DNA of 44,131 nt from IMG/VR virus record IMGVR_UViG_3300036790_000794, positions 1 through 44,131 of that record. One strand, 5' to 3'. This DNA comes from a virus. The notes beneath the pieces are model-generated. The model searched no databases and was not told where the DNA came from. It saw only the letters and a program-made list of their open reading frames with translations. Positions within the stretch are counted from its first letter, which is position 1, and every line of letters starts with the position of its first letter. Shown in pieces: positions 1 to 7,170 of this stretch. A program made the translations under genes and the position numbers.

Positions 1-750
1 ATGAACCGTCCTGGGGCCGAAACTCGCACCGTCCCTTCGATTTCTACTGCCGAGGCTGAGAACTTCTTTACTGAAGGCTCGCCTGCGTGGCCTGCTGAAA
101 CCCGTGAGCTTGAGGCTCATTCCAACCTTTCCAAACTGCCGGCGACTGCGCGCGGCCGTGCGTATATGCCTGGCGCTGTGTCGCCGGAGCTGGCTGCGTA
201 TCTGGATTCGACCGGCATGGAGCCTTCCGATGCGCCCGGAACTACTGCGGGGCTGACGCTGGAGCTTTCGCCGCGGGAAGTTGTGGAGCTGCGGGAGTTC
301 AGCCGCAACGATGAAGAGCGCGACCGGCTGATTGCGCAGCTGATCTTTGCTTCGCGCGACCTGGTGGCGATGTTCATCCGCGAGGCGGTCGCGGATCTGG
401 ATGAGCCGGCGCGGTGCCTTTATTGCACGGCGAAGGCGCGCGTAGCGCGGGAGCTGGTTCACGAGTCGACCTGCAAAGCCGGGCGTGTTGCGGGCGTTCT
501 GAGCGATCTCGTCAACACCGCGGCTGACTCTATCGGCATTCCGCAGGCGCGGCTGGCCGAAGCGCCGGCGGCAATCGATCTGTTGTGCTTTGCATGCGGC
601 GAGCGCGGCGGCGAATGGATGCGCGGCGACGCTGCGGTCGGGCCGGCAGCTATTACGAAGGGCAATCAGCGCGTGACCGGCGACAACGCCGGCAGCGGGA
701 TTTATCTCTACACCCATAAGTGCGCTGTGAAGACCGGCGGTGCGCAATGA
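1..750 (+). CDS. Hypothetical phage protein with Cys pairs
   Basis: A 249-residue protein of unknown function. The window begins exactly on its first visible ATG, so the true start could lie further left. The N-terminal third is Pro/Glu/Ser rich and probably flexible. The middle (about residues 85-130) is helical and charged. Two Cys pairs (CLYC near residue 138 and CFAC near 198) with further single Cys residues suggest a zinc-binding C-terminal half. The stop overlaps the next start (ATGA at 747-750), so it is probably translationally coupled to the ParB-like gene. I do not recognise the family. Confidence 0.7.
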   Translation: MNRPGAETRTVPSISTAEAENFFTEGSPAWPAETRELEAHSNLSKLPATARGRAYMPGAVSPELAAYLDSTGMEPSDAPGTTAGLTLELSPREVVELREFSRNDEERDRLIAQLIFASRDLVAMFIREAVADLDEPARCLYCTAKARVARELVHESTCKAGRVAGVLSDLVNTAADSIGIPQARLAEAPAAIDLLCFACGERGGEWMRGDAAVGPAAITKGNQRVTGDNAGSGIYLYTHKCAVKTGGAQ

Positions 751-2558
751 CGGCCGCGAAGGTTTCTTCTGTCGGCGCAACGGTTGGCCAGGTCGAAGAG
801 ATTCCGATCGAGGCCCTGTTTCTCTCCCCGCTCGAATCGCGGAAAACGATGGACCAGGCTGCGCTCAAAGAGTTGTCTGCGTCGATCGAACGCGATGGCA
901 TCCTGGAGCCGCTGACGGTTCGGCCGCATGGAATCCCGAACGGCCATAAGCTGGCAGAGCAGCACTACGAGATTGTGGCGGGGCAGAGGCGCTATCTGGC
1001 ATCCAAGCTCGCCGGCAAGCCGACGTGCCCCTGCATCGTGCGCAAGATGACTGATGCGGAGGCGCTGGAATGGGGGATCGTGAGCAACCTGCAGCGCGAA
1101 GGGCTTGCGCCGCTGCAGGAGGCCGCCGGCTTCAGGGAGCTGTTGGCTGCGCCTGGCGCGACAGTTGAGTCGATTGCGGCGAAGCTGGCGAAGTCGCCGA
1201 GTTATGTGGGGCGCAGGCTTGGGCTGCTGGGCGCGATCGCCGCGGTGCGGGATGCGCTGGAAGCGAATGCGATTGAGGTTGGGCATGCGCTGGAGCTGGC
1301 GCGGCTGAGCGAGATGCAGCAGGAACACTTTCTGGAGCAGCTCAACGTGGGCTGGCAGATTCCTGATACGGATGGCGTTGTCGCCCTCGATGAGGATGAT
1401 TTCGAAGACGACCCGGAGGATGAACGGGATTTCGATTCCGACGACGAGGAATCTGATCGACCGGCCGGAGCGATGGTCTGGAAGCCGACTCCGATCTCTG
1501 TTGCTGACCTCAAGCGGCGCATTACGCAACGTTTGCTGAGGGTGCTGAGTGACGCGCCGTTCCCGCTCGATGACGAGATTCCGCCGATGGCCTGCACGGC
1601 ATGCCCGAAGCGGAGCAGCAATGTGGCGCTGCTGTTTGACGACTGCGCGCAGGATACCTGCACGGACCGCGCTTGCTTTGACGCGAAGGTTAAGGTCTGG
1701 ATCAAGCACGAGCTCCAGAAGGCTGCCGACGAGAAGCGCAAGCTGGTGATGATCACCGACGGCTGGAGCAGCATCCAGGGCGCGATCGCCGACTATCACG
1801 TCACGATCTTCAAGGCCAGTGACGATGAATGCCCGAATGCCGAGGATGCGATCTGGATGGACGGCGAGAAGGCCGGTCGCCGAGCGCGGATCTGCAAGGG
1901 CGGTGATTGCAAGAAGCATGGCAGTGGAGCGTCTGCGTCGGGCGGCGGCTCGCGGAGCAGCTTGGCGAAGCGCGAGGATCCGGAGAAGACGAAGGCTGAA
2001 CGCAAAAAGCTGCTGGCGCGGGTGAAGGCTGAGAAGGCCTATCGCGAGGCGCTGTTTGGCGCGATTGCGAAGGCGCCTGTGTCGGTGACGGCCGCGCTCG
2101 ATCTCAACCTTGACGTTTGCGAGTATGCCATCTATCGCGCGAACACGCAGAACGGCGACAAGGTTGCGGAGATCCTGGGCTGGCCGAATGGCATCTTCGG
2201 CTGGGGCAGCAAGAAAGCGCTGCGCGAGCAGCTGCTGAAGCTCAAGCCTCCGGAGCGGCAGCGCGTGGCGATGCTGATCGCCAACGCGACTGAGCTCGTG
2301 GTGTCTGAGCATGACCTGAGCCGCAAGGCAGAGGACCTGGAGAAGCTCGCCGGGCTGCTCGGCGTGGATGCGAAGAAGATTCGCGCAGCGAGCGAGCCGA
2401 AGGCTGATGTCAAGCCTGTGCAGCCGGCGAAGAAGGCCCCGGCTAAGAAGGCTCCGGCTAAGAAAAAGTCGATCCTCTCATCTGCTGCGAAAAAGCGGAT
2501 TGCGGACGCCCAGAAGAAGCGCTGGAGCGCCGCGAAGAAGAAGGCGGTGCGCAAGTGA
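747..2558 (+). CDS. ParB/RepB/Spo0J-family DNA-binding protein
   Basis: 603 residues from the ATG overlapping the upstream stop. The N-terminus is a ParB/sulfiredoxin-like domain (about 15-115) with the family motifs ending in VAGQRRYLAS and a SNLQREGLAPLQEA segment. A helix-turn-helix region follows (KSPSYVGRRLGLL). After it comes a strongly acidic stretch encoded at about 1385-1460, then a Cys cluster (CTACPKR ... CTDRACF) as in other phage ParB-like proteins. The chain ends in a Lys/Ala/Pro tail with repeated KKAPA units, like histone H1. Phage ParB homologues bind and may nick DNA or regulate transcription; partition is not implied because no ParA is visible. The family call is strong, the role is inferred. 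Confidence 0.88.
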   Translation: MTAAKVSSVGATVGQVEEIPIEALFLSPLESRKTMDQAALKELSASIERDGILEPLTVRPHGIPNGHKLAEQHYEIVAGQRRYLASKLAGKPTCPCIVRKMTDAEALEWGIVSNLQREGLAPLQEAAGFRELLAAPGATVESIAAKLAKSPSYVGRRLGLLGAIAAVRDALEANAIEVGHALELARLSEMQQEHFLEQLNVGWQIPDTDGVVALDEDDFEDDPEDERDFDSDDEESDRPAGAMVWKPTPISVADLKRRITQRLLRVLSDAPFPLDDEIPPMACTACPKRSSNVALLFDDCAQDTCTDRACFDAKVKVWIKHELQKAADEKRKLVMITDGWSSIQGAIADYHVTIFKASDDECPNAEDAIWMDGEKAGRRARICKGGDCKKHGSGASASGGGSRSSLAKREDPEKTKAERKKLLARVKAEKAYREALFGAIAKAPVSVTAALDLNLDVCEYAIYRANTQNGDKVAEILGWPNGIFGWGSKKALREQLLKLKPPERQRVAMLIANATELVVSEHDLSRKAEDLEKLAGLLGVDAKKIRAASEPKADVKPVQPAKKAPAKKAPAKKKSILSSAAKKRIADAQKKRWSAAKKKAVRK

Positions 2559-2698
2559 TGGCCGGGTTCTGGCATGGGCTGGAGATCGGCGTGGTGATTG
2601 GCGCCGCGATGGTGGCCCTCCCCGTGAGCCGGGCGTTGACCGAACCTGGTTGGCGCCCGGGCTTCACCTGGAAGCGGGCGAAGTGGAGGCGGCTGTGA
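2558..2698 (+). CDS. Small single-pass membrane protein
   Basis: 46 residues starting MAGFWHGLEIGVVIGAAMV. One hydrophobic segment covers residues 8-22, followed by a basic Trp/Arg-rich C-terminus, which predicts one membrane span with a positive cytoplasmic tail. The ATG shares one base with the preceding stop and the stop overlaps the next GTG, so it sits in a coupled chain. No family recognised. The overlap pattern is the main evidence that it is real. Confidence 0.55.
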   Translation: MAGFWHGLEIGVVIGAAMVALPVSRALTEPGWRPGFTWKRAKWRRL

Positions 2699-2937
2699 GT
2701 CTGGTGCGGCCAGGGGTTTGCCGGCATTGCGGATGCTGCGAGGAGGAGCCGTGTTCGTTGTGCATGGCTCACCACGGCGGGTGCAGCTTTACGAATCGGC
2801 AGCAGCTGGTGTGCGTGGGCGATCCATGCGTGAGGGCGGAGCGGATGCGCGTGGAGCGCAATGCGGAGCTGGGACGGCAGTGGCGCAGCGAGGGTCTGAC
2901 GCGGGCCGGGCTGCGCAAGAAAGGGAGGGCGGCGTGA
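2695..2937 (+). CDS. Phage zinc-ribbon-like Cys-rich protein
   Basis: 80 residues with a GTG start overlapping the upstream stop. The N-terminal half is packed with Cys: CRHCGCCEEEPCSLC, then GGC and CVGDPC. This resembles the small phage proteins with a CxxCGC...C...GGCxW...LC pattern that are annotated as zinc-binding. The second half is basic and helical (Arg-rich). It probably binds zinc and possibly nucleic acid. No more specific role can be read from the sequence. Confidence 0.7.
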   Translation: MSLVRPGVCRHCGCCEEEPCSLCMAHHGGCSFTNRQQLVCVGDPCVRAERMRVERNAELGRQWRSEGLTRAGLRKKGRAA

Positions 2938-3254
2938 ACGGACAGGGATCGGAGAACAGGGATCAGTTTTCAGTTGCTGAAACCGGGCTGGCGATTGTGC
3001 CGCGGTTGAACGCTACGGCGATCGAGGGGCGGATCTGTCCGGGGTGTCTTGAGCTGTCACTCGATGGCGGCTATTGCTCGCGGTGCCGCGAAGAGGTTGA
3101 AGCTCTGGAGCGGGATCGCAACACGGGTACGGACGGGGGCGGCCTTATTTATTTCCTGGGTGTGTGCGCGGTGATGGGGTGGTTTGTGTGGGAGCTGCGT
3201 GGCTGGTGGATGCAGTGGCCTGAAGTGATTCGCGAGTTCTGGAGGGGGTATTGA
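2934..3254 (+). CDS. Zinc-ribbon protein with C-terminal membrane segment
   Basis: 106 residues, GTG start in a GTGA overlap. Residues 3-15 are encoded by a degenerate heptad repeat (see repeat at 2939). A CPGC...CSRC pair in the middle predicts a zinc ribbon. A hydrophobic segment near the C-terminus (LIYFLGVCAVMGWFVW) predicts one membrane span. The topology suggests a soluble zinc domain anchored to the inner membrane. Function unknown. The N-terminus looks altered by the repeat, so the ancestral start may have been different. Confidence 0.6.
   Translation: MNGQGSENRDQFSVAETGLAIVPRLNATAIEGRICPGCLELSLDGGYCSRCREEVEALERDRNTGTDGGGLIYFLGVCAVMGWFVWELRGWWMQWPEVIREFWRGY
2939..2973 (+). repeat. 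Degenerate 7-bp tandem repeat (TCAG core)
   Basis: Five consecutive heptads ending in CAG or a one-base variant: CGGACAG, GGATCGG, AGAACAG, GGATCAG, TTTTCAG. The array lies just inside the start of the preceding CDS entry and is translated as part of its N-terminus. It has the same 7-nt period and TCAG core as the arrays at 4699, 4962, 5257, 5657, 17893 and 40071. Confidence 0.6.
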
Positions 3255-3649
3255 TGGCGGAAAAGAAGGATGCACCTGAGGAGCCGCAAGAAGAAGCGGT
3301 CTCGATCAACATCGGCAACATCAACGAAGGCGCGGCGATCAGCCAGTTTGATCTCGCGCTCGAAAAAGTGCTGGCCAACATTGTGGATCTGTCGACGGTG
3401 GCGACGGCTACGCGGAGCATAACGCTCCAGGTAGTCTTCAAGCCGCACTCAGATCGCATCAAGGTTGAAACCGAAATTCACGTGAGCGCGAAGCTTGCGG
3501 CGGCGGAATCGCACAAAGGCACGATGTTTGTGGGCAAGACGGAGGAGGGCGGCTTTATCGCGCTCGATGCCGATCCGCGCCAGATGCAGTTCTGGAGCGT
3601 GCCGAAGCCGCAGGAGACGCCGGTTATCAAATTCTCGAACGGCAAGTAG
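3254..3649 (+). CDS. Conserved phage protein ('replication terminator protein' family name)
   Basis: 131 residues from the ATG at 3254, which shares one base with the upstream stop. The order INIGNINEGAAISQFD, then a helix with LANIVDLSTVATATR, then alternating beta strands (TLQVVFKP, VETEIHVSAKLA) matches a widespread small phage protein. That family is often labelled replication terminator protein in phages of Gram-positive bacteria, although the name has little experimental support. The next gene is its usual neighbour. It probably acts in early phage DNA metabolism; that is inferred from the conserved pairing only. Confidence 0.6.
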   Translation: MAEKKDAPEEPQEEAVSINIGNINEGAAISQFDLALEKVLANIVDLSTVATATRSITLQVVFKPHSDRIKVETEIHVSAKLAAAESHKGTMFVGKTEEGGFIALDADPRQMQFWSVPKPQETPVIKFSNGK

Positions 3650-3694
3650 TGCCGGTCGACCAACACGCAGGGCAACCGCGAAGAGGGGTGAGGA

Positions 3695-4435
3695 ATGAAG
3701 GACATTTTGCAATATCTGTTTGGCCGGCTCAAGGATGTGCGGCCAGTTACACATGAGATCAATGGGCAGCATTACGCAGTGGCCGCGGATGGGACACTGG
3801 CGCAGCCTGTGCGGGACCTTGCGCCACAATGGGATGCACCGACGTTCAAGGTACTCACGCTGACGGCGTTGGCTGAGCTCTATGCGGCCAAGGTCGACGA
3901 GTTTCCGGAGAACGTGGCGCTGCACGTCGTGGATCATCTGACGGTGCAGCTTGTAAGTCTTAAGGCTGACGTGTTCGGGCGCCGGCACGTGTATGCGCAG
4001 GCCGGGCATGTGCAGGATACCTGCTTCAAGTTCAACGAATATATGCCGGCTGAAAAGTTTCTGATCGACCTGCGAACGAGCTTCTTATACAACGACGATG
4101 CGGTCATTGTGCAGAAAGTCTGCTCAAACCTCGAAAGCGGAATGAGCGTGAACGTGGCTGACGATGGTGTGTCGCAGGCGCTCGAAGTGAAGGCTGGGAC
4201 CGGCTCGAAATCGGGCGTCACGATTCCGGCCGAGGGGATCGGCCTGATCCCCTGGCGCACGTTTCGCGATGCCGCGCCGGTTGAATCAAAGTTCCTGCTC
4301 CGGCTCAAGGGCGTGAAGGACGGGCTCCCGCAGGTCGCGCTCTATGAGATTGATCAGAAGTGGAAGTTGGACACCATTCACAGCATTGGCGAGTGGCTGC
4401 GCAGGCACGTGAAGGACGCGCGGATTATCGCTTGA
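3695..4435 (+). CDS. Conserved phage protein, DUF2303/YfdQ-like
   Basis: 246 residues, with a purine-rich GGGGTGAGG ribosome site before the ATG. The arrangement resembles phage proteins grouped near DUF2303 (YfdQ) or the partner of the preceding gene: a mid segment predicting LTLTALAELYAAKVDEF, a central QDTCFKFNEYMPAEKFLIDL, the signature DDGVSQALEVKAG, then PWRTFRDAAPVESKFLLRL. Function is unknown in all relatives. The call rests on motif order and pairing, not on a search. Confidence 0.55.
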   Translation: MKDILQYLFGRLKDVRPVTHEINGQHYAVAADGTLAQPVRDLAPQWDAPTFKVLTLTALAELYAAKVDEFPENVALHVVDHLTVQLVSLKADVFGRRHVYAQAGHVQDTCFKFNEYMPAEKFLIDLRTSFLYNDDAVIVQKVCSNLESGMSVNVADDGVSQALEVKAGTGSKSGVTIPAEGIGLIPWRTFRDAAPVESKFLLRLKGVKDGLPQVALYEIDQKWKLDTIHSIGEWLRRHVKDARIIA

Positions 4436-4737
4436 TTGAGTTTCGCGCCGGGCGCTAAACCGGCGTGAGCGCGCGGTGGGTTCCGTTGCCAGGCCTGCCG
4501 CGCGTGAAGGTTCTGCGCCGGGGTGCGAGCCACGGTGTGGAGGGTGCGGCGGGGCCGGGGAAAGCGAGCGTGGAGGCCTGGCGAGTTGGCCAGCATGTCG
4601 CGGGTAGATAGCCGCGGGGAAGAAACCAGTAGCCCAACCTAAGCGCGGGTAAATTAGCAGGCCAGCGATGACACCCGCGCCGCTGCACCGAAGAGTAGAG
4701 ATCAGGGATCAGGGGTCAGAGATCAGATGGAGGCGTG
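4436..4737 (+). other. 302-nt gene-free gap with three inverted repeats, possible structured RNA
   Basis: No plausible ORF on either strand. Visible stems are: CGCCG 4446-4450 with CGGCG 4461-4465; GCCAGGCCT 4488-4496 with AGGCCTGGC 4574-4582 (9 bp, long range); and GCGCGGGT 4643-4650 with ACCCGCGC 4673-4680 (8 bp, 22-nt loop). No U-tract follows any stem, so these are not ordinary terminators. The right end holds a heptad array and the GGAGG site of the next gene. A phage non-coding RNA or a replication/recombination site are both possible. Confidence 0.35.
4699..4726 (+). repeat. 7-bp tandem repeat, 4 units (RGATCAG)
   Basis: Four exact-phase heptads: AGATCAG, GGATCAG, GGGTCAG, AGATCAG, 28 nt in total. 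It sits directly upstream of the ribosome binding site of the gene at 4738. An inverted copy follows that gene at 4962. Confidence 0.8.
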
Positions 4738-4965
4738 ATGGACAGCATTGAAATGTCGAAGGCGATTCGTGACCGGGCGCAAAAGTTGCGCGATGCAGAT
4801 ATCGACAATCCGCCGACGGTGGGCGAACTGAATGACGATGCGGAGTTGCTACGCGTATTGGCGCGCATCGTCGAGGGCGCCGGGATAGAGCGGGCGTTCG
4901 GTTCGCCTGGCGACTGGGGCTACTCGCATCCGATCGGCCGCGCTCTCGCTGCGCGTGCTAGCTGA
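4738..4965 (+). CDS. Hypothetical small protein flanked by heptad repeats
   Basis: 75 residues (MDSIEMSKAIRDRAQKL...). The ATG at 4738 is chosen over a GTG one codon earlier because GGAGG at 4729-4733 is better placed. The chain is mostly charged helix, ending in a Gly/Ala-rich tail without Cys or membrane segments. Its stop codon TGA (4963-4965) lies inside a heptad repeat, so the repeat defines the C-terminus. Heptad arrays in opposite orientation lie on both sides, an arrangement that could mark a small mobile or inserted unit. Family unknown. Confidence 0.5.
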   Translation: MDSIEMSKAIRDRAQKLRDADIDNPPTVGELNDDAELLRVLARIVEGAGIERAFGSPGDWGYSHPIGRALAARAS

Positions 4966-4982
4966 TCTCTGATCTCTGACCA
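4962..4982 (-). repeat. 7-bp tandem repeat, 3 units, inverted orientation
   Basis: CTGATCT, CTGATCT and CTGACCA read on the plus strand, the reverse complement of the RGATCAG array at 4699. The stop codon of the gene at 4738 is contained in the first unit. Confidence 0.75.
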
Positions 4983-4997
4983 CTGGAGCGAAGCGAC

Positions 4998-5258
4998 ATG
5001 CCTAAGACGCCGCCGGATTGGACCAGGACGGGGACGGTTGAGGGGTATGCGGGGTATCTGCGGAAGAGCTCGGACGCGATCTGCGTGCTGGTGATCCGGC
5101 CGCATGACTCGGTGTTCGCTGTCGATCCGCGGTGCGCGCCGGAAGATGCGCAGCGGCTGGTTGAGGAATATGTGCCGCGGCTGGCGGCGCAGGTGCATCA
5201 CGCGCGGCTCGCGAAGAAGCAGGCGGCGCGGCTGGAGCTGGGGCCGGTGGCGGAGTAG
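4998..5258 (+). CDS. Hypothetical protein
   Basis: 86 residues, with a GGAGCGAAG purine stretch before the ATG. The N-terminal 45 residues predict a compact alpha/beta unit (GTVEGYAGYLRKSSDAICVLVIRP contains a beta hairpin-like run) and the C-terminal half is an amphipathic helix rich in Ala, Arg and Lys. No Cys pair, signal peptide or membrane span. The stop codon TAG is immediately joined to a heptad repeat. No family recognised. Confidence 0.55.
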   Translation: MPKTPPDWTRTGTVEGYAGYLRKSSDAICVLVIRPHDSVFAVDPRCAPEDAQRLVEEYVPRLAAQVHHARLAKKQAARLELGPVAE

Positions 5259-5284
5259 CTGTCAGCCGTCAGCTTTCAGCTTGA
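5257..5284 (+). repeat. 7-bp tandem repeat, 4 units (AGCTGTC type)
   Basis: AGCTGTC, AGCCGTC, AGCTTTC, AGCTTGA: 28 nt starting inside the stop codon of the upstream gene. Rotating the unit gives GTCAGCT, which shares the TCAG core with the RGATCAG family. Confidence 0.7.
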
Positions 5285-5295
5285 GTGAGGTTGCG

Positions 5296-5676
5296 ATGAG
5301 GGTTTTGGCTTGGACTGGCGTGGTGGCTTTCGGGTGCTGGGTGATTGCGCGGATCTGCGCTGAGCCGCTGTCCGGGATCGATATGTGCGTGGCCGGGTTG
5401 CTGGTTATCGGGGTGATCTGGCTTGCGGATCTGGATGGCTTCGATGAGGAAGTGGCGGGGCTGGCGCGGGATATTGCGGATGTGAATGCTGTCGCGCTGG
5501 TTGAGTCGTGTTCGGTGGCTGAGGAGATCGATGGCGTGGAGTGGCGCGATCTTTCAGATCGGGAGTTTGACTACCTGGCTGAGCTTGAGGATGAACTGCG
5601 GTATCTGGAGCTGCGCGGGAAGCTGGAGCGGCATCCGACGCGGGTGCGGTGCGTGCGGCTGATAGCCGCGGGCTGA
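5296..5676 (+). CDS. Membrane protein with two N-terminal spans
   Basis: 126 residues from the ATG at 5296, with a GAGTGAGG purine stretch upstream. Two hydrophobic segments (about residues 3-20 and 30-48) predict a hairpin in the inner membrane. Residues 50-120 form an acidic, helical soluble tail (many Glu/Asp, DREFDYLAELEDELRYLEL), likely a coiled coil. The last residues and the stop lie inside a heptad repeat. Such small early membrane proteins often act in exclusion or replication anchoring, but nothing here decides this. Confidence 0.6.
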   Translation: MRVLAWTGVVAFGCWVIARICAEPLSGIDMCVAGLLVIGVIWLADLDGFDEEVAGLARDIADVNAVALVESCSVAEEIDGVEWRDLSDREFDYLAELEDELRYLELRGKLERHPTRVRCVRLIAAG

Positions 5677-5684
5677 AAGCTGGT
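5657..5684 (-). repeat. Degenerate 7-bp repeat, 4 units, inverted
   Basis: GGCTGAT, AGCCGCG, GGCTGAA, AGCTGGT on the plus strand. On the minus strand the TCAG core reappears. It covers the last codons and the stop of the upstream membrane-protein gene. Weaker than the arrays at 4699 and 40071. Confidence 0.45.
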
Positions 5685-5689
5685 TTGCT

Positions 5690-5893
5690 ATGCCTCATCA
5701 CTTTACGAAGAGCACGGTGAGTGCGGTGTTCTGGTGCAAGAAGTGCGCGCGGGAGACGGAGCATCGGGTGCTGGGCGGCCGGCGCGGGCCTTGCGTGGTT
5801 TGCCTGGCGAAGCTCGATTCCGACGCTGCGGCGCGTAAGACGGTGGCGAAGCCGGCGGTGCAGTTGGGGATGTTTGGTGGCGAGGATCGATGA
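5690..5893 (+). CDS. Small zinc-ribbon phage protein
   Basis: 67 residues with two Cys pairs, CKKC near residue 16 and CVVC near 35, separated by ETEHRVLGGRRGP. This CxxC-(~16)-CxxC spacing with a His and Arg-rich connector is common in short phage zinc-ribbon proteins. A flexible Lys/Ala tail follows. The stop overlaps the next ATG (5890-5893, ATGA). It probably binds nucleic acid or acts as an adaptor. Confidence 0.65.
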   Translation: MPHHFTKSTVSAVFWCKKCARETEHRVLGGRRGPCVVCLAKLDSDAAARKTVAKPAVQLGMFGGEDR

Positions 5894-6240
5894 GCGCGAC
5901 TGAGAGCGGGAAGGTAAATGCGGGCCCTTCGACTCCGCTGAAGGGCGCTTCGCTCAGGATGCCGCGGCGCGAGCGGCCGGAGGATGGCGGGATTGCTTGG
6001 CATGAGAAGCTGCACGCGTTTGAGTGCCTGGGATGCGGGGAGTTTCACGAGGTGCACAGCGCGGCGCGGCGGACCCCGGACAGGCTGGCGGAGCTGCGGG
6101 AGTTTCTGGTGGTGGATCACACGGAGTGCTGGGAGTTTGCGGATCCGCAGATGGCGCGGGATGCGCGGCGGTTTCGGAAGCGGAAGAAGCTGGAGCGGAA
6201 TCTGGCGGGGCAGCGGGTTGCGTGGAGGGGTGGGTTGTGA
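5890..6240 (+). CDS. Hypothetical protein with CxxC and inserted palindromic element
   Basis: 116 residues. The N-terminus (NAGPSTPLKGASLRMP) is encoded by a palindromic element at 5925-5945 plus CGCTTCGCTCAGGAT, a sequence of the kind seen between genes in many high-GC genomes. The conserved part may therefore start at the in-frame ATG 5959. The rest has CLGC near residue 48 followed by several His/Glu residues and a strongly basic C-terminus (RFRKRKKLERNL). Possible zinc/nucleic-acid binding. Overlaps the next gene by GTGA. Confidence 0.6.
   Translation: MSATESGKVNAGPSTPLKGASLRMPRRERPEDGGIAWHEKLHAFECLGCGEFHEVHSAARRTPDRLAELREFLVVDHTECWEFADPQMARDARRFRKRKKLERNLAGQRVAWRGGL
5925..5945. repeat. 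Short palindromic element inside a coding region
   Basis: CCCTTC and GAAGGG flank a 9-nt centre (GACTCCGCT), followed by GCGCTTCGCTCAGGAT. It resembles interspersed intergenic palindromes of high-GC bacteria. Here it lies in frame within a gene's 5' end. Confidence 0.5.
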
Positions 6241-6917
6241 ACGGTCGTGCATGGACTGACGACGAGCTGGCGATGGTGCGCGAACTATACGCGGACGTGT
6301 CTACGAAAGAGATCGCGGCGCGGATCGGACGCACCGCGACGACGATCTATCAGGCGGCGCAGAGATTGGGGCTGCGTAAAAGCGCGGTATATCTGGCGTC
6401 TCCGGCGGCGTGCAGGCTGCGGCGCGGAAGTCATCCCGGCGTGGCGACTCAGTTCAAGAAAGGGATTGTGCCGCACAACAAAGGCGTGAGGCGGCCAGGG
6501 TGGTCAGTGGGGCGCATGCGCGAGACGCAGTTTAAGAAAGGTGACCGCCTCGGGGCCGCGCAGCGTAACTGGAAACCGATCGGCACGATCCGCGCGGACC
6601 ACGAAGGATATCTGCGCATCAAGGTGCGTGAGCATCGGCCAGGCGAGCATACGGGCTTCGGCAACACCAGCGTCTGGCCGCTGTTAAGCCGCCACGTGTG
6701 GGAGAAGCATCGCGGGCCGATTCCAGCGGGCCACGCTGTGATCTTCAAGGATGGCGACCGGTCGAAGTGCGAGATCGGCAATCTGGAGTTGATTTCGCGT
6801 GCCGACCTGTGCCGGCGCAATTCGATTCATAACCTGCCGGCGGACCTGAAGGAAGTGATCTACCTGAAGGGATCGATCCGGGCAACCGTAACGAAGCGGA
6901 GAAAGAAGGCGGCATGA
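6237..6917 (+). CDS. HNH endonuclease with N-terminal HTH
   Basis: 226 residues, GTG start in a GTGA overlap. Residues 5-45 form a helix-turn-helix (WTDDELAMVRELY ... IAARIGRTATTIYQAAQRLGL). The middle has repeated TQFKKG motifs, DNA-contact motifs typical of this phage HNH subfamily. The catalytic region contains SRHVWEKHRGPIPAGH, then IFKDGD and the IGNLELISR segment, matching the HNH_3 type, ending with RRNSIHNLP. Such enzymes make site-specific cuts; near terminase genes they can assist packaging, or they can be free-standing homing enzymes. No intron is visible beside it. Confidence 0.88.
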   Translation: MNGRAWTDDELAMVRELYADVSTKEIAARIGRTATTIYQAAQRLGLRKSAVYLASPAACRLRRGSHPGVATQFKKGIVPHNKGVRRPGWSVGRMRETQFKKGDRLGAAQRNWKPIGTIRADHEGYLRIKVREHRPGEHTGFGNTSVWPLLSRHVWEKHRGPIPAGHAVIFKDGDRSKCEIGNLELISRADLCRRNSIHNLPADLKEVIYLKGSIRATVTKRRKKAA

Positions 6918-7162
6918 AAAATACGATGGGGGATCTGCGCAATCACCTCTTTGAAACGCTGGAGGCCTTGAAGGACACCGACAAGCCGATGGAGATCGAT
7001 CGCGCGTTGGCTGTTGCCGAAGTAGCTGACAAGATTATCGAGACGGCGAAGGTTGAGGTCGCATTCATCAAGGTGACGGGTTCGAGCGGCGAGGGATCAT
7101 TTGTGGAGCTGCGCGATCTGGTAGTCGAGAAGAAGCTGCAGCTCGCGCAGAGGACGGCCTGA
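6914..7162 (+). CDS. Conserved small phage protein next to HNH gene
   Basis: 82 residues, starting in an ATGA overlap with the HNH gene. The pattern (LRNHLFETLEAL, charged linker, then RALAVAEVADKIIETAKVEV) matches a short helical protein often found directly beside HNH or replication genes in prophages. No Cys, no membrane span. It is probably a DNA-metabolism accessory; no function has been established for this group to my knowledge. Confidence 0.65.
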   Translation: MKNTMGDLRNHLFETLEALKDTDKPMEIDRALAVAEVADKIIETAKVEVAFIKVTGSSGEGSFVELRDLVVEKKLQLAQRTA

Positions 7163-7170
7163 ACTAATCC

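Noticed and set aside
708-2312. Long minus-strand ORF of 534 codons opposite the ParB-like gene
   Set aside because: It is Arg/Leu-rich shadow coding with no motif, opposite a well-supported gene; GC-rich DNA produces such frames.
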